From VFMC01 sp031404435 (GTDB taxonomy: Bacteria; Actinomycetota; Acidimicrobiia; Acidimicrobiales; Ilumatobacteraceae), in contig JANNHO010000315.1 of assembly GCA_031404435.1 (NCBI GenBank), positions 1-12,914 of the forward strand: a stretch of DNA of 12,914 nucleotides, read 5' to 3'. This document shows positions 1 through 6,646 of the stretch, piece after piece; positions within the stretch are counted from its first letter, which is position 1; every line of letters begins with the position of its first letter. Under the pieces are notes generated by a model. The model was not told the DNA's origin, did not search any database, and was given only the letters and a program-made list of their open reading frames with translations. The position numbers and the translations under genes are program-made.

Positions 1-198
1 GATACCTATCAGCAGATGGTCGAGCGGATGTACGAACACGGCAAGGCGCTCAATGCGGCCTCGCACTTCGAGATCGATGACGTGATCGATCCCGCCGACT
101 CGCGACGATGGATCACCACGATCGTCACGTCCGTGCCGGCAGCACCGCAGCGACCGTCGCGCGGCCACAAGAAACGACCGAACATCGACACGTGGTGA
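1..198 (+). CDS. Acyl-CoA carboxylase carboxyltransferase (beta) subunit, C-terminal end only
   Basis: Frame 1 is open from the window edge to a TGA at 196-198, giving 65 residues of a protein whose start lies outside. The segment KALNAASHFEIDDVIDPADS followed by RRWI, and the ending KKRPNIDTW, are typical of the C-terminus of biotin-dependent acyl-CoA carboxylase carboxyltransferases (the PccB/AccD/MccB group). There the conserved DDVIDP and the following arginines close the second crotonase-like domain. The enzyme transfers carboxyl from carboxybiotin to an acyl-CoA such as propionyl-, acetyl- or methylcrotonyl-CoA in the cytoplasm. The tail alone cannot tell which substrate is used. The next gene starts 20 bp downstream on the same strand, so co-transcription is possible. 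The in-frame ATG at 16 is internal and not a start. Confidence 0.85.
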   Translation, partial: DTYQQMVERMYEHGKALNAASHFEIDDVIDPADSRRWITTIVTSVPAAPQRPSRGHKKRPNIDTW

Positions 199-203
199 CC
201 ACC

Positions 204-211
204 AAGGAAGG
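204..211 (+). promoter_or_regulatory. Ribosome binding site of the NSAR/OSBS gene
   Basis: AAGGAAGG lies 7 bases before the ATG at 219. It is a good Shine-Dalgarno match and decides the start. The longer reading frame opening at 108 would add residues encoded inside the upstream gene, with no such site before it. Confidence 0.75.
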
Positions 212-218
212 ATCCAGG

Positions 219-1322
219 ATGCACATCGACGAAATCGAGCTTCGAGTGATCCGCCTGCCGTACCGCAGCGCGTTCACCACATCATTCGGCAGCGAGACCC
301 AGAAGGTGGCCGTGATCACCACGGTGCGCAGCGAGGGGGTGGAGGGCTACGGCGAGGGCGTGATGGACCGACTGCCGATGTATCGCGAGGAGACCATTGC
401 CGGTGGCCTCGGCCTGCTGCGCGACGCACTGGCACCTTGGCTGCTCGACCACGGGTGCGCGCATCCGAGCGAACTGCTCGACGCGTGGGCCCGCTGGCGC
501 GGCAATCCGATGGCCAAGGCGTCGTTGGAGCTGGCGGTGTGGGATTGCTACGCCCGCCAACAGGGTGTGCCGTTGCGCACGCTGCTCGGCGGTGAGCGAA
601 CCGAGATCCCCGTCGGGGCCAGCTTGGGGATGAACCCGGTGCCCGACACGGTGGCGTCGGTGCAACGCCACGTCGCCGAGGGATACAAGCGGGTGAAGCT
701 CAAGATCGAACCGGGTTGGGACCGAGACCTGCTCACTGCGGTTCGAACAGCGTGCCCCACGATCGAACTGACGGTCGACGCCAATTCTGCGTACACGCTT
801 GCCGACGGCGAACTGTTGCGCAGCTTTGACGAGTTCGGCCTGCACTACATCGAGCAACCCTTGCACTGGGACGATCTTCACGATCACGCCGTGCTGGCAC
901 CCACGCTGCGAACACCGATCTGCCTCGACGAGAGCCTCACCTCACCCGCTCGCGTGCGCGCTGCGCTGGACATGCCTGCGTGCACCGTGGTGAACGTGAA
1001 GGTCGGCCGTTTCGGCGGGCACGAGGCCGTGCGGCGCGTGCACGACATCTGCGTAGAACGCAATGCGCCGATGTGGTGCGGCGGGATGCTCGAAACAGGG
1101 ATCGGTCGGGCGCACAACATCCACCTGGCGACGATGCCGGGCTTCGTGTACCCGGGTGACACCGCCTCGGCCAGCCGGACCTATGCCCGTGACATCATCG
1201 AGCAGCCGCTCGAAGCGGTCGGTGGGATGATGGCCGTGCCCGCCGGAGCTGGCATCGGGGTCACGCTCGATCGACCGTTCCTCGCCAGCGTCACCGACAG
1301 CGTCGAGGTGCGCCGCCGGTGA
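219..1322 (+). CDS. N-succinylamino acid racemase / o-succinylbenzoate synthase family enzyme (enolase superfamily)
   Basis: The protein has 367 residues, matching the usual 368 or so of actinobacterial NAAAR/OSBS enzymes. The whole active site is present. The KxK motif is K160-L-K162, with K162 as one acid/base. The Mg ligands are D187 (in VDANSAYT), E212 (in YIEQPL) and D237 (in LDES), and the second catalytic lysine is K261 (in NVKVGRFGG). The late motif CGGMLETGIGRAHN (287-300) is also characteristic. Members make o-succinylbenzoate for menaquinone (MenC), racemise N-acyl- or N-succinyl-amino acids, or do both; sequence alone does not separate these roles. The next gene is a GNAT acyltransferase overlapping by 4 bases, and no other men gene is in view, so I lean to N-succinylamino acid racemase. 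The ATG at 219 was chosen for its Shine-Dalgarno site and because the protein then begins as the family does. Confidence 0.88.
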   Translation: MHIDEIELRVIRLPYRSAFTTSFGSETQKVAVITTVRSEGVEGYGEGVMDRLPMYREETIAGGLGLLRDALAPWLLDHGCAHPSELLDAWARWRGNPMAKASLELAVWDCYARQQGVPLRTLLGGERTEIPVGASLGMNPVPDTVASVQRHVAEGYKRVKLKIEPGWDRDLLTAVRTACPTIELTVDANSAYTLADGELLRSFDEFGLHYIEQPLHWDDLHDHAVLAPTLRTPICLDESLTSPARVRAALDMPACTVVNVKVGRFGGHEAVRRVHDICVERNAPMWCGGMLETGIGRAHNIHLATMPGFVYPGDTASASRTYARDIIEQPLEAVGGMMAVPAGAGIGVTLDRPFLASVTDSVEVRRR

Positions 1323-2032
1323 GCGCGCCCAGCGACGGGCGTGCCGCAGCGCTCGAGTTCCGTAACCTCGTCACCGCCAGCGAGTTGGGCGCGATGCCGC
1401 CGTTCGAGCAGCGGATCTGGGGCGGTGAGAGCGAGCTGGTGTCGGTCAACATGCTGGTCGCCACGATCAGCGAAGGAGGCATGGCCATCGGTGCGTTCGA
1501 CGACGAAGCGCTCGTCGGCGTGGTGTATGGCTTCGCCACACGTGATCCGCACGTGTTGCATTCGCACTACCTCGCCGTCGATCCCGCGTACCGACGGATC
1601 GGCCTCGGCGTCGAGTTGAAGCAACGGCAACGCACGTGGTGCCTGGCGCAGGGAATCACCCACATGCGCTGGACCTACGACCCGCTACAACTGGGCAACG
1701 CGCACCTCAACCTGCGTGTCCTCGGCGCCAGGGGAGTGTCGTACCATCTCGACCACTACGGCTCGCTCGGGGGCATAAACGGTTCGCTGCCGTCGGATCG
1801 GGTGACGGTGTCCTGGGATCTTCACGCCGCCGCAGCACGCGATGCCGCTGCGGGCTCGCTTGCCGTCGACGTGCCGGCCGTGTCCGCTGATGAGATCGCC
1901 GCGTCGGCACCGGCTGCGCATGCCGCCCGCGACTACGTGCGTGAACAGATGCGTGATCGCATCGGCAATGGCTGGGTCCTCGTCGACATCGACCGCAACT
2001 CGCGGCGCTACTGGCTGGCCCGGACCGGCTGA
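1319..2032 (+). CDS. GNAT-family acyltransferase (COG3375 type) coupled to the racemase
   Basis: The protein has 237 residues and a GTG start that overlaps the upstream TGA (GTGA, 1319-1322), which implies translational coupling. The N-terminal two thirds is a GNAT fold. The acyl-CoA pyrophosphate loop reads YRRIGLG (91-97), fitting the R/Q-x-x-G-x-G pattern, and is preceded by the beta-4 strand HSHYLAVDP (81-89). WTYDPLQLGNAHLNLRVLGA (118-137) is the beta-5/alpha-4 region. A C-terminal portion of about 70 residues follows, as in this longer GNAT subfamily. Such proteins are often found beside NSAR/OSBS genes. In a described bacterial route a GNAT succinylates a D-amino acid, NSAR racemises it and a hydrolase removes the succinyl group. 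That this protein acts on amino acids is inferred from context. Its last 25 bp overlap the convergent oxygenase gene. Confidence 0.82.
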   Translation: MSAPSDGRAAALEFRNLVTASELGAMPPFEQRIWGGESELVSVNMLVATISEGGMAIGAFDDEALVGVVYGFATRDPHVLHSHYLAVDPAYRRIGLGVELKQRQRTWCLAQGITHMRWTYDPLQLGNAHLNLRVLGARGVSYHLDHYGSLGGINGSLPSDRVTVSWDLHAAAARDAAAGSLAVDVPAVSADEIAASAPAAHAARDYVREQMRDRIGNGWVLVDIDRNSRRYWLARTG

Positions 2033-3048
2033 CCGGTGCCGGGCTGCGCGGTGCCGGGCTGCGCTGCTGCGTCGGCGAGTACGGCGGCGGCCAGGTTCGG
2101 GAAGACGGGCCGGACCCGGTCGACCAGCCACTCGCCGTATGTGCCGGTCACGGTGGCGAGATCCGTGTGATCCCAGCGTGCCGCCCGGTCACCGGCCGGG
2201 GGGGCCGTGTCGCCGAGGGGGAGCGGGGGGACGTGTGCCGTCCAGGTTGGGTCGAGGAAGAACGGCAGCGAGATCCGTTCCGTGGACGCGGTGTTGCGCA
2301 CCCGGTGGGGCGTGCTGCAGTACCGGCCTCCGGTCATCCGGTCGAGCATGTCACCGATGTTGCACACGATCAGATCCGGGTTGGGATCGACATCGGTCCA
2401 GTTGTCACCCACGCGCACCTGCAGCCCCGGCGTGCCGTCATGGGCCAACAACGTCAGCAACCCGTAATCACTGTGCTCGGCCACGCCCCAGCGCTCGTCG
2501 TCGGGATTCGGTGGGTAGCGGAAGATCCGGAACAGCACCGTTGGGTCGGCGGTGAGGTGGTCGACGAAGTGCCGCGGGGCAAGCCCGAGCCCGGTGGCCA
2601 TGGCCGCGAGGGCTCGCTGGCCGAGCACCTCCATCCGCTCCATCCACGTCAGCACCTCCGTGCGCAACGACGGCACCTCGGCCGGCCACACGTTCGCGCC
2701 ATGGAGCGGCCGGGCGGAGTGAGCGTGCGTCGCGTCGAGCTCTCGCCCGATGTAGAAGCCCTCCTTGAGATCGGGCACCCCACCGGTGAGCTCGCCGCCC
2801 AACGGGAACCAGCCCCGCCACGCAGCGCCACCGGCGCGCAGTGACACACGCTCCTTGGCAACGTCGGGCAACACAAACAGACAGCGAGCGGCGTCGATCA
2901 CCCGAACACGATGCGCCGATGTCGGAGCGTCGATGTGGATCGCGAAGAACCCGGATGTGCGGCACGCACGGTCGATTGCGACTGCGGCCGCGTCGGTCTC
3001 GAGCAAACACGACTCGACCACCGGAATCGTCTCGACGTTGCGCGCCAC
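2008..3048 (-). CDS. Isopenicillin N synthase-like Fe(II)/2-oxoglutarate-dependent oxygenase
   Basis: The protein has 346 residues, typical of the IPNS/COG3491 group. The N-terminal DIOX_N-like part covers about residues 7-130, and the 2OG-Fe(II) jelly roll about 165-285. The iron triad is complete: H192 and D194 in AEHSDYGLLTLL, and H248 in STPHRV. The cosubstrate-binding RxS motif is R258-I-S260, followed by LPFF. Proteins of this type hydroxylate, desaturate or cyclise small molecules; the substrate cannot be read from sequence. The start is a GTG at 3048-3046, with a TACGCT box 7 bases upstream and no clear Shine-Dalgarno. It is divergent from the PLP-enzyme gene (26 bp apart) and convergent with the GNAT gene (25-bp overlap). 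The C-terminal end, about residues 327-346, is a low-complexity tail encoded partly by a 15-bp tandem repeat and is probably not part of the fold. Confidence 0.86.
   Translation of the reverse strand: MARNVETIPVVESCLLETDAAAVAIDRACRTSGFFAIHIDAPTSAHRVRVIDAARCLFVLPDVAKERVSLRAGGAAWRGWFPLGGELTGGVPDLKEGFYIGRELDATHAHSARPLHGANVWPAEVPSLRTEVLTWMERMEVLGQRALAAMATGLGLAPRHFVDHLTADPTVLFRIFRYPPNPDDERWGVAEHSDYGLLTLLAHDGTPGLQVRVGDNWTDVDPNPDLIVCNIGDMLDRMTGGRYCSTPHRVRNTASTERISLPFFLDPTWTAHVPPLPLGDTAPPAGDRAARWDHTDLATVTGTYGEWLVDRVRPVFPNLAAAVLADAAAQPGTAQPGTGQPVRASQ
2035..2064. repeat. 15-bp tandem duplication in the oxygenase 3' end
   Basis: GGTGCCGGGCTGCGC occurs twice back to back (2035-2049 and 2050-2064) with no mismatch. 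On the minus strand each copy encodes one AQPGT-like unit near the oxygenase C-terminus. The repeat begins 2 bases after the stop codon of the convergent GNAT gene. Confidence 0.9.
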
Positions 3049-3055
3049 GCAGCCG

Positions 3056-3061
3056 AGCGTA
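3056..3061 (-). promoter_or_regulatory. Candidate -10 box for a leaderless oxygenase transcript
   Basis: On the minus strand TACGCT (TANNNT class) ends 7 bases before the GTG at 3048. This spacing would put the first transcribed base at or next to the start codon. The call is a pattern match only; no -35 was assigned. Confidence 0.45.
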
Positions 3062-3065
3062 ATGA
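3060..3065 (+). promoter_or_regulatory. Weak candidate -10 box for the PLP-enzyme/TauE operon
   Basis: TAATGA lies 9 bases before the GTG at 3075. It misses the final T of TANNNT, and it overlaps the minus-strand TACGCT box at bases 3060-3061. A GGAGG at 3068-3072 sits only 2 bases from the GTG, which is unusually tight for a Shine-Dalgarno. How this gene starts is therefore unsettled. Confidence 0.3.
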
Positions 3066-3074
3066 TCGGAGGTC

Positions 3075-4421
3075 GTGATTGAACGACAGCGCCTCGCCCA
3101 ACTCATCGAGCGCGAGCAGCAACGCTTCATCGAGCTCCATCCAATGTCGGCAGCGCAAGCGGAACGCTCCCGCGAGCATCTGCTCGGGGGCGTCCCGATG
3201 CCGTGGATGACCCGTTTGCCGGGGTCGTTCCCGCTGCACTTTGCGGAGGCCGGCGGTGCTCGATTTCGTGACGTCGACGGGATCGAGTACATCGACTTCT
3301 GCCTCGGCGACACCGGCGCGATGGTCGGTCATGCGTTACCACAGGTGGCAGATGCGCTCGCCGCGCAGGCGCGCCGAGGCATCACCACGATGCTGCCCAA
3401 CGATGACGCAGCGTGGGTCGCCGATGAACTGGCGCGCCGCTTCGGCCTTCCCGTGTGGCAGATCGCGATGACCGCCACCGACGCAAACCGGTTTGTGCTG
3501 CGCTTTGCCCGGCACCTCACCGGAAGACCGAAGGTGGCCGTGATGAACTGGTGTTATCACGGCACAGTCGACGAAGCCTTCGCCGTCTTGGATCAACATG
3601 GCCAGGTGATCGAACGGCCAGGCTCGCTGGGTCCGCCCGTGCACCCGAGCGCGACGACAGCAGTGGTGGAGTTCAACGACCTCGGTGCGCTCGAGGCCGT
3701 CTTGGGCACCGGTGATGTGGCGTGCGTGTTGATGGAACCGGCTCTCACCAACATCGGCATCGTGCTCCCGGACGCTGGCTACCTCGATGGTGTGCGCGAG
3801 ATCACCCGCCGTCACGGCGTGCTGTTGGTGATCGATGAGACACACACCATCTGCGTCGGGCCGGGCGGCGCGACGCGTGCGTGGGGGCTCGACCCTGATT
3901 TCTTCGTCATCGGCAAGACGATCGGCGGCGGGATGCCGGTTGCCGCGTACGGCATGACCGCCGCGATCGCCGCCCGGCTTGCAGTGCCGGTGGCCGATGA
4001 CTGCATCGACACGTCAGGAGTTGGCGGAACGCTCACCGGCAATGCGCTCGCGCTTGCGGCGACACGGGCGACGTTGTCGTCGGCGCTGCGCGAGGAGGAC
4101 TTCGCGACAACGATCCCGCTGGCGACCGCGTGGGCCGATGGTGTCGCAGGGGCGTACGGCGCACATGGTCTGGCGTGGCATGTCCAGCAGCTCGGTGCAC
4201 GAGCGGAGTACTGGTTCTGTCCGCCGCCGCGCAATGGCGCACAGGCCGCAGCAGGCATCGATTCCGAGCTGGACCGATTCATGCACCTGTTTGCGCTGAA
4301 CCGGGGAATCCTGCTCACCCCGTTTCACAACATGGCGCTGTTTGCTCCGCAGCACACCGCGGCAGATGTCGACACGCACACGGCGGTGTTCTCCGCCGCG
4401 GTGCAGGCGCTCATCGAGTGA
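3075..4421 (+). CDS. Class III PLP-dependent aminotransferase / glutamate-1-semialdehyde aminomutase-like enzyme
   Basis: The protein has 448 residues with the class III (fold type I) plan. The cofactor site is visible: DETHT at 254-258 (D254 binds the pyridine nitrogen), K281 in FVIGKTIGGGMP as the Schiff-base lysine, YHG at 161-163, and GGTLTGN at 317-323. In the place where HemL and relatives carry SGTEA, this protein reads TATDA (133-137), so it is not a textbook HemL. Members move an amino group between an amino acid or amine and a keto compound, or within one molecule. The substrate is unknown. The GTG start keeps the helix RLAQLIEREQQRFIELHP, usual in this subfamily; the ATG at 3144 would remove it. 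The stop overlaps the start of the TauE gene (GTGA), so the two form an operon. The gene is divergent from the 2OG oxygenase. Confidence 0.85.
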   Translation: MIERQRLAQLIEREQQRFIELHPMSAAQAERSREHLLGGVPMPWMTRLPGSFPLHFAEAGGARFRDVDGIEYIDFCLGDTGAMVGHALPQVADALAAQARRGITTMLPNDDAAWVADELARRFGLPVWQIAMTATDANRFVLRFARHLTGRPKVAVMNWCYHGTVDEAFAVLDQHGQVIERPGSLGPPVHPSATTAVVEFNDLGALEAVLGTGDVACVLMEPALTNIGIVLPDAGYLDGVREITRRHGVLLVIDETHTICVGPGGATRAWGLDPDFFVIGKTIGGGMPVAAYGMTAAIAARLAVPVADDCIDTSGVGGTLTGNALALAATRATLSSALREEDFATTIPLATAWADGVAGAYGAHGLAWHVQQLGARAEYWFCPPPRNGAQAAAGIDSELDRFMHLFALNRGILLTPFHNMALFAPQHTAADVDTHTAVFSAAVQALIE

Positions 4422-5146
4422 CCGTCGTCGAACTGGTCATCGTCGCCGGTGCGGTGTTCTCGGCTGCGCTCGTTCAGGTGCTGTCGGGGTTCGGGTTCGC
4501 CCTGTTGTCGGTCCCGCTGATGACGTTGGCGATCACCACCAAGGAGGCGGTGGTGGTGAGCACGTTGCTCGGAGTGTGGGTCACGTCCTGGCAGGCATGG
4601 CATGGTCGCCGTCACGTTGACTCCGCCGTCGCCAGGCGGATGGTGATCGCTGCGTACCTCGGAATGCCGCTCGGATTCTGGGCGTTCATCGCCGTCGATG
4701 AGAACGCTCTGCGCTTTGCGCTCGGAGTGTCGGTGCTGCTCGCCGTTGTCTTGCTGGTGGCACGGATCGATGTGCGCGGGGCAGGACGCTCACTCGACTA
4801 CGGAGCCGGTTTTGTCAGCGGGGTGCTGAACACGTCGCTGTCCACCAACGGGCCGCCGTTGGTATTCGTGCTGCAGGCCAGGGAATCGACGCCGGATGCG
4901 TTTCGAGCCACGCTCAACATGGTCTTCGCGTGCTGCAACCTTGTCGCGATCACCCTGTTCCTGGTCGCCGGTCGAGTCGACCGCGACGGTGTTGTTGCGG
5001 CCTTGATCGCCGTGCCAGCGTTGTTCATCGGCCAACTGTGCGGTTACCCGCTCCGAAAGCACCTCGATGGCGAACGCTTCCGACGGCTGGTCCTCGCCTT
5101 GCTCGTCATCGCTGCCGCCAGCGCGATCGTCAACGCCCTCGTCTAA
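4418..5146 (+). CDS. TauE/SafE family membrane transporter (putative sulfite/organosulfonate or organic anion exporter)
   Basis: The protein has 242 residues, the family's usual size, and is dominated by hydrophobic stretches. Approximate membrane segments are 4-36, 43-60, 74-92, 99-117, 128-152, 165-184, 191-210 and 222-241. The two half-repeats characteristic of TauE/SafE are suggested by LSGFGFALLSVP (22-33) and LNTSLSTNGPPLVF (137-150). Family members are proposed to export sulfite, sulfoacetate or other small anions across the cytoplasmic membrane; few substrates are proven. I chose the GTG at 4418, which overlaps the preceding stop as GTGA. The longer frame opening at 4130 lies inside the PLP-enzyme gene. 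Coupling to that gene suggests export or uptake of a compound related to its substrate. A persulfide-dioxygenase-like gene lies convergent, 33 bp beyond the stop. Confidence 0.83.
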   Translation: MTVVELVIVAGAVFSAALVQVLSGFGFALLSVPLMTLAITTKEAVVVSTLLGVWVTSWQAWHGRRHVDSAVARRMVIAAYLGMPLGFWAFIAVDENALRFALGVSVLLAVVLLVARIDVRGAGRSLDYGAGFVSGVLNTSLSTNGPPLVFVLQARESTPDAFRATLNMVFACCNLVAITLFLVAGRVDRDGVVAALIAVPALFIGQLCGYPLRKHLDGERFRRLVLALLVIAAASAIVNALV

Positions 5147-5179
5147 CCGGGTGGTTCAGTGCCTGGGGTGGTGCCTGGG

Positions 5180-5893
5180 CTACTGACCGAACATCTGCTG
5201 CCAGCCGGCGAGCGACGGCGGCTTGAACACGTAATTGCTGGCCACGATTGCGTCCATCGTGGCGCTCGACGGCTGCGAGTAGCGGTGACCCGGGTAGACG
5301 ATGGTGTCGGCAGGGAGAGTGGCGAGGCGTTGCAAGCTGTGATACATATCGTCGGAATTGCTGCCGGGAAGGTCGGTGCGGCCGCATCCTTCGAGGAACA
5401 GGGTGTCACCGCTGACCAACCGACCGTCGACGTGGAAACACTGACTGCCGGGAGTGTGGCCGGGCGTGTGCACGAGGGTGATCTCCACCTCGCCGACCCG
5501 CACGACATCGCCCGGGTCGTGCTGCACGAGTTGGCCTTCGCCAAGGCCGGTGGTGCGCATTACCCACGGGGCTTCCTGGCGTTGCACATGAATGGCGCAA
5601 TCGTTGCGTTCCAGCAGGGTCGCTACACCCTCGATCGAGAACCCCATCATCGAGCCGCCCACGTGGTCGGCGTGGTAGTGCGTGGCGAGCACGCCGGTGC
5701 AGCGCATGCCGTCGGATTCGACGGTGTCGAGCAGCTCACCGACGGCGTAGGCGGGGTCGACGAGCATGCATTCACCGGTGACGCGGTCACCGATCGCGTA
5801 GACGAAGTTGACCATCTGCTGGGCGATCTGGTCATCGACCGCGAAGTCTCGACCGGAGAGCAGTTGACGGAAGTACAGGCGATCGTCGGGCAC
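5180..5893 (-). CDS. MBL-fold metallo-hydrolase, glyoxalase II / persulfide dioxygenase-like
   Basis: The protein has 237 residues. The metal site is complete: THYHADH at 71-77 (H72, H74, D76, H77), H146 in HTPGHTPGS, D163 in SGDTLF, and H203 in YPGHRY. GCGRTDLPGSNSDDMYHSL (169-187) followed by LPADTIVYPGH matches the glyoxalase II / ETHE1 branch rather than beta-lactamases or RNases. Glyoxalase II hydrolyses thioester conjugates, and ETHE1-type proteins oxidise persulfides to sulfite. The same residues are kept in both, so I cannot decide. An actinobacterial enzyme might use mycothiol rather than glutathione substrates. The GTG start is supported by a TAGCCT box 6 bases upstream. The gene follows the maleylpyruvate isomerase family gene by 27 bp on the same strand. 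Confidence 0.85.
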   Translation of the reverse strand: MPDDRLYFRQLLSGRDFAVDDQIAQQMVNFVYAIGDRVTGECMLVDPAYAVGELLDTVESDGMRCTGVLATHYHADHVGGSMMGFSIEGVATLLERNDCAIHVQRQEAPWVMRTTGLGEGQLVQHDPGDVVRVGEVEITLVHTPGHTPGSQCFHVDGRLVSGDTLFLEGCGRTDLPGSNSDDMYHSLQRLATLPADTIVYPGHRYSQPSSATMDAIVASNYVFKPPSLAGWQQMFGQ

Positions 5894-5899
5894 ACCGCC

Positions 5900-5905
5900 A
5901 GGCTA
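5900..5905 (-). promoter_or_regulatory. Candidate -10 box for a leaderless MBL-protein transcript
   Basis: On the minus strand TAGCCT ends 6 bases before the GTG at 5893, within the 27-bp gap after the upstream gene. If real, the hydrolase has its own promoter in addition to any read-through. Confidence 0.42.
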
Positions 5906-5920
5906 TTACCCGCAGTCGGT

Positions 5921-6646
5921 TCAGTTGCCGCCGAAGGCCAGCCATTCCGCAGAGAACGGCCCGTCCGCTGGACTCGGCATCGCCCGGCGACCCCACAGGG
6001 CAAGGCAGAGGTCTTCGGCGCGACCGCTGATCTCGCCGTCGGCTGCACGAGCCCCGGCGGGGTCGACCGCGACCGAAGTTCCGTCGAGGCTACGTATCAC
6101 CAGTGCCGTGCCGGCGTCGGCAAAACGCACCGCCAGCGTCCCCACCGGTGCAGAACGTCCGCCGCGCATCAGGATCCGGGGCACCACGACCTCGAAGTAC
6201 TCCGCCACGTTGTCGGCGGCAGCATTGACCGCGAGACTGAGCGCGCCGCCGGTGGCATCAACGGCATCCCACGCGTGGATCATCGTCTCGTGAGCCTGGC
6301 GGCGGGGCCACACTCGCGCCACCTTGGCGACCGGGAAGGGATGCCACGTCGGCTGGTCGGGCGGCAATCCGGCCAACGCGGTCACGAGATCGTGGGCACC
6401 CGTGCCGACCCATGCGGCGAGCAGATCATCGGCTGGTGGCCCCTCGATCAGCTCGGCCGCCGGGGGCTCGCCGGAGGTTGCAGCACGGCACGCCCAGCGA
6501 TGGATGAAGCCCATATGCCGCCCGAGATCCGACAGCGTCCAACCGGGGCACGCCGCGACCGGAGCGTCGAGCGGTCCGGTAGCGAGCGCATCGACCAGCA
6601 CGGTCGCGTAGTTGCGGAGTCGTTCCAGGTCTGTGTCCATCGCCAT
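5921..6646 (-). CDS. Maleylpyruvate isomerase family (mycothiol-dependent, DinB-like) protein
   Basis: The protein has 241 residues. The N-terminal four-helix DinB-like domain carries PGWTLSDLGRHMGFIHRW (34-51) and RRQAHETMIHAWDA (115-128). H44, E120 and H124 are the likely three metal ligands, as in mycothiol-dependent maleylpyruvate isomerase. The C-terminal part, about 160-241, resembles the small SCP2-like domain of this family. These proteins are abundant in actinobacteria and mostly uncharacterised: mycothiol-dependent isomerases, S-transferases or thiol-linked detoxification enzymes. Two starts compete. The ATG at 6646 gives the longest form. The ATG at 6640 lies 6 bases after a TAGCGT box that directly abuts 6646, and would be the start if the mRNA is leaderless. 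The MBL hydrolase downstream could share a thiol-conjugate substrate; this is inference. Confidence 0.8.
   Translation of the reverse strand: MAMDTDLERLRNYATVLVDALATGPLDAPVAACPGWTLSDLGRHMGFIHRWACRAATSGEPPAAELIEGPPADDLLAAWVGTGAHDLVTALAGLPPDQPTWHPFPVAKVARVWPRRQAHETMIHAWDAVDATGGALSLAVNAAADNVAEYFEVVVPRILMRGGRSAPVGTLAVRFADAGTALVIRSLDGTSVAVDPAGARAADGEISGRAEDLCLALWGRRAMPSPADGPFSAEWLAFGGN

Noticed and set aside
219..1322. Calling the enolase-superfamily gene menC
   Set aside because: The active site fits OSBS and NSAR equally, and no other menaquinone gene is in view, so no symbol was assigned.
5147..5179. Possible terminator between the convergent TauE and MBL genes
   Set aside because: The gap holds a direct repeat (GTGCCTGGG twice) but no inverted repeat of useful length and no T-run, so I did not call a terminator.
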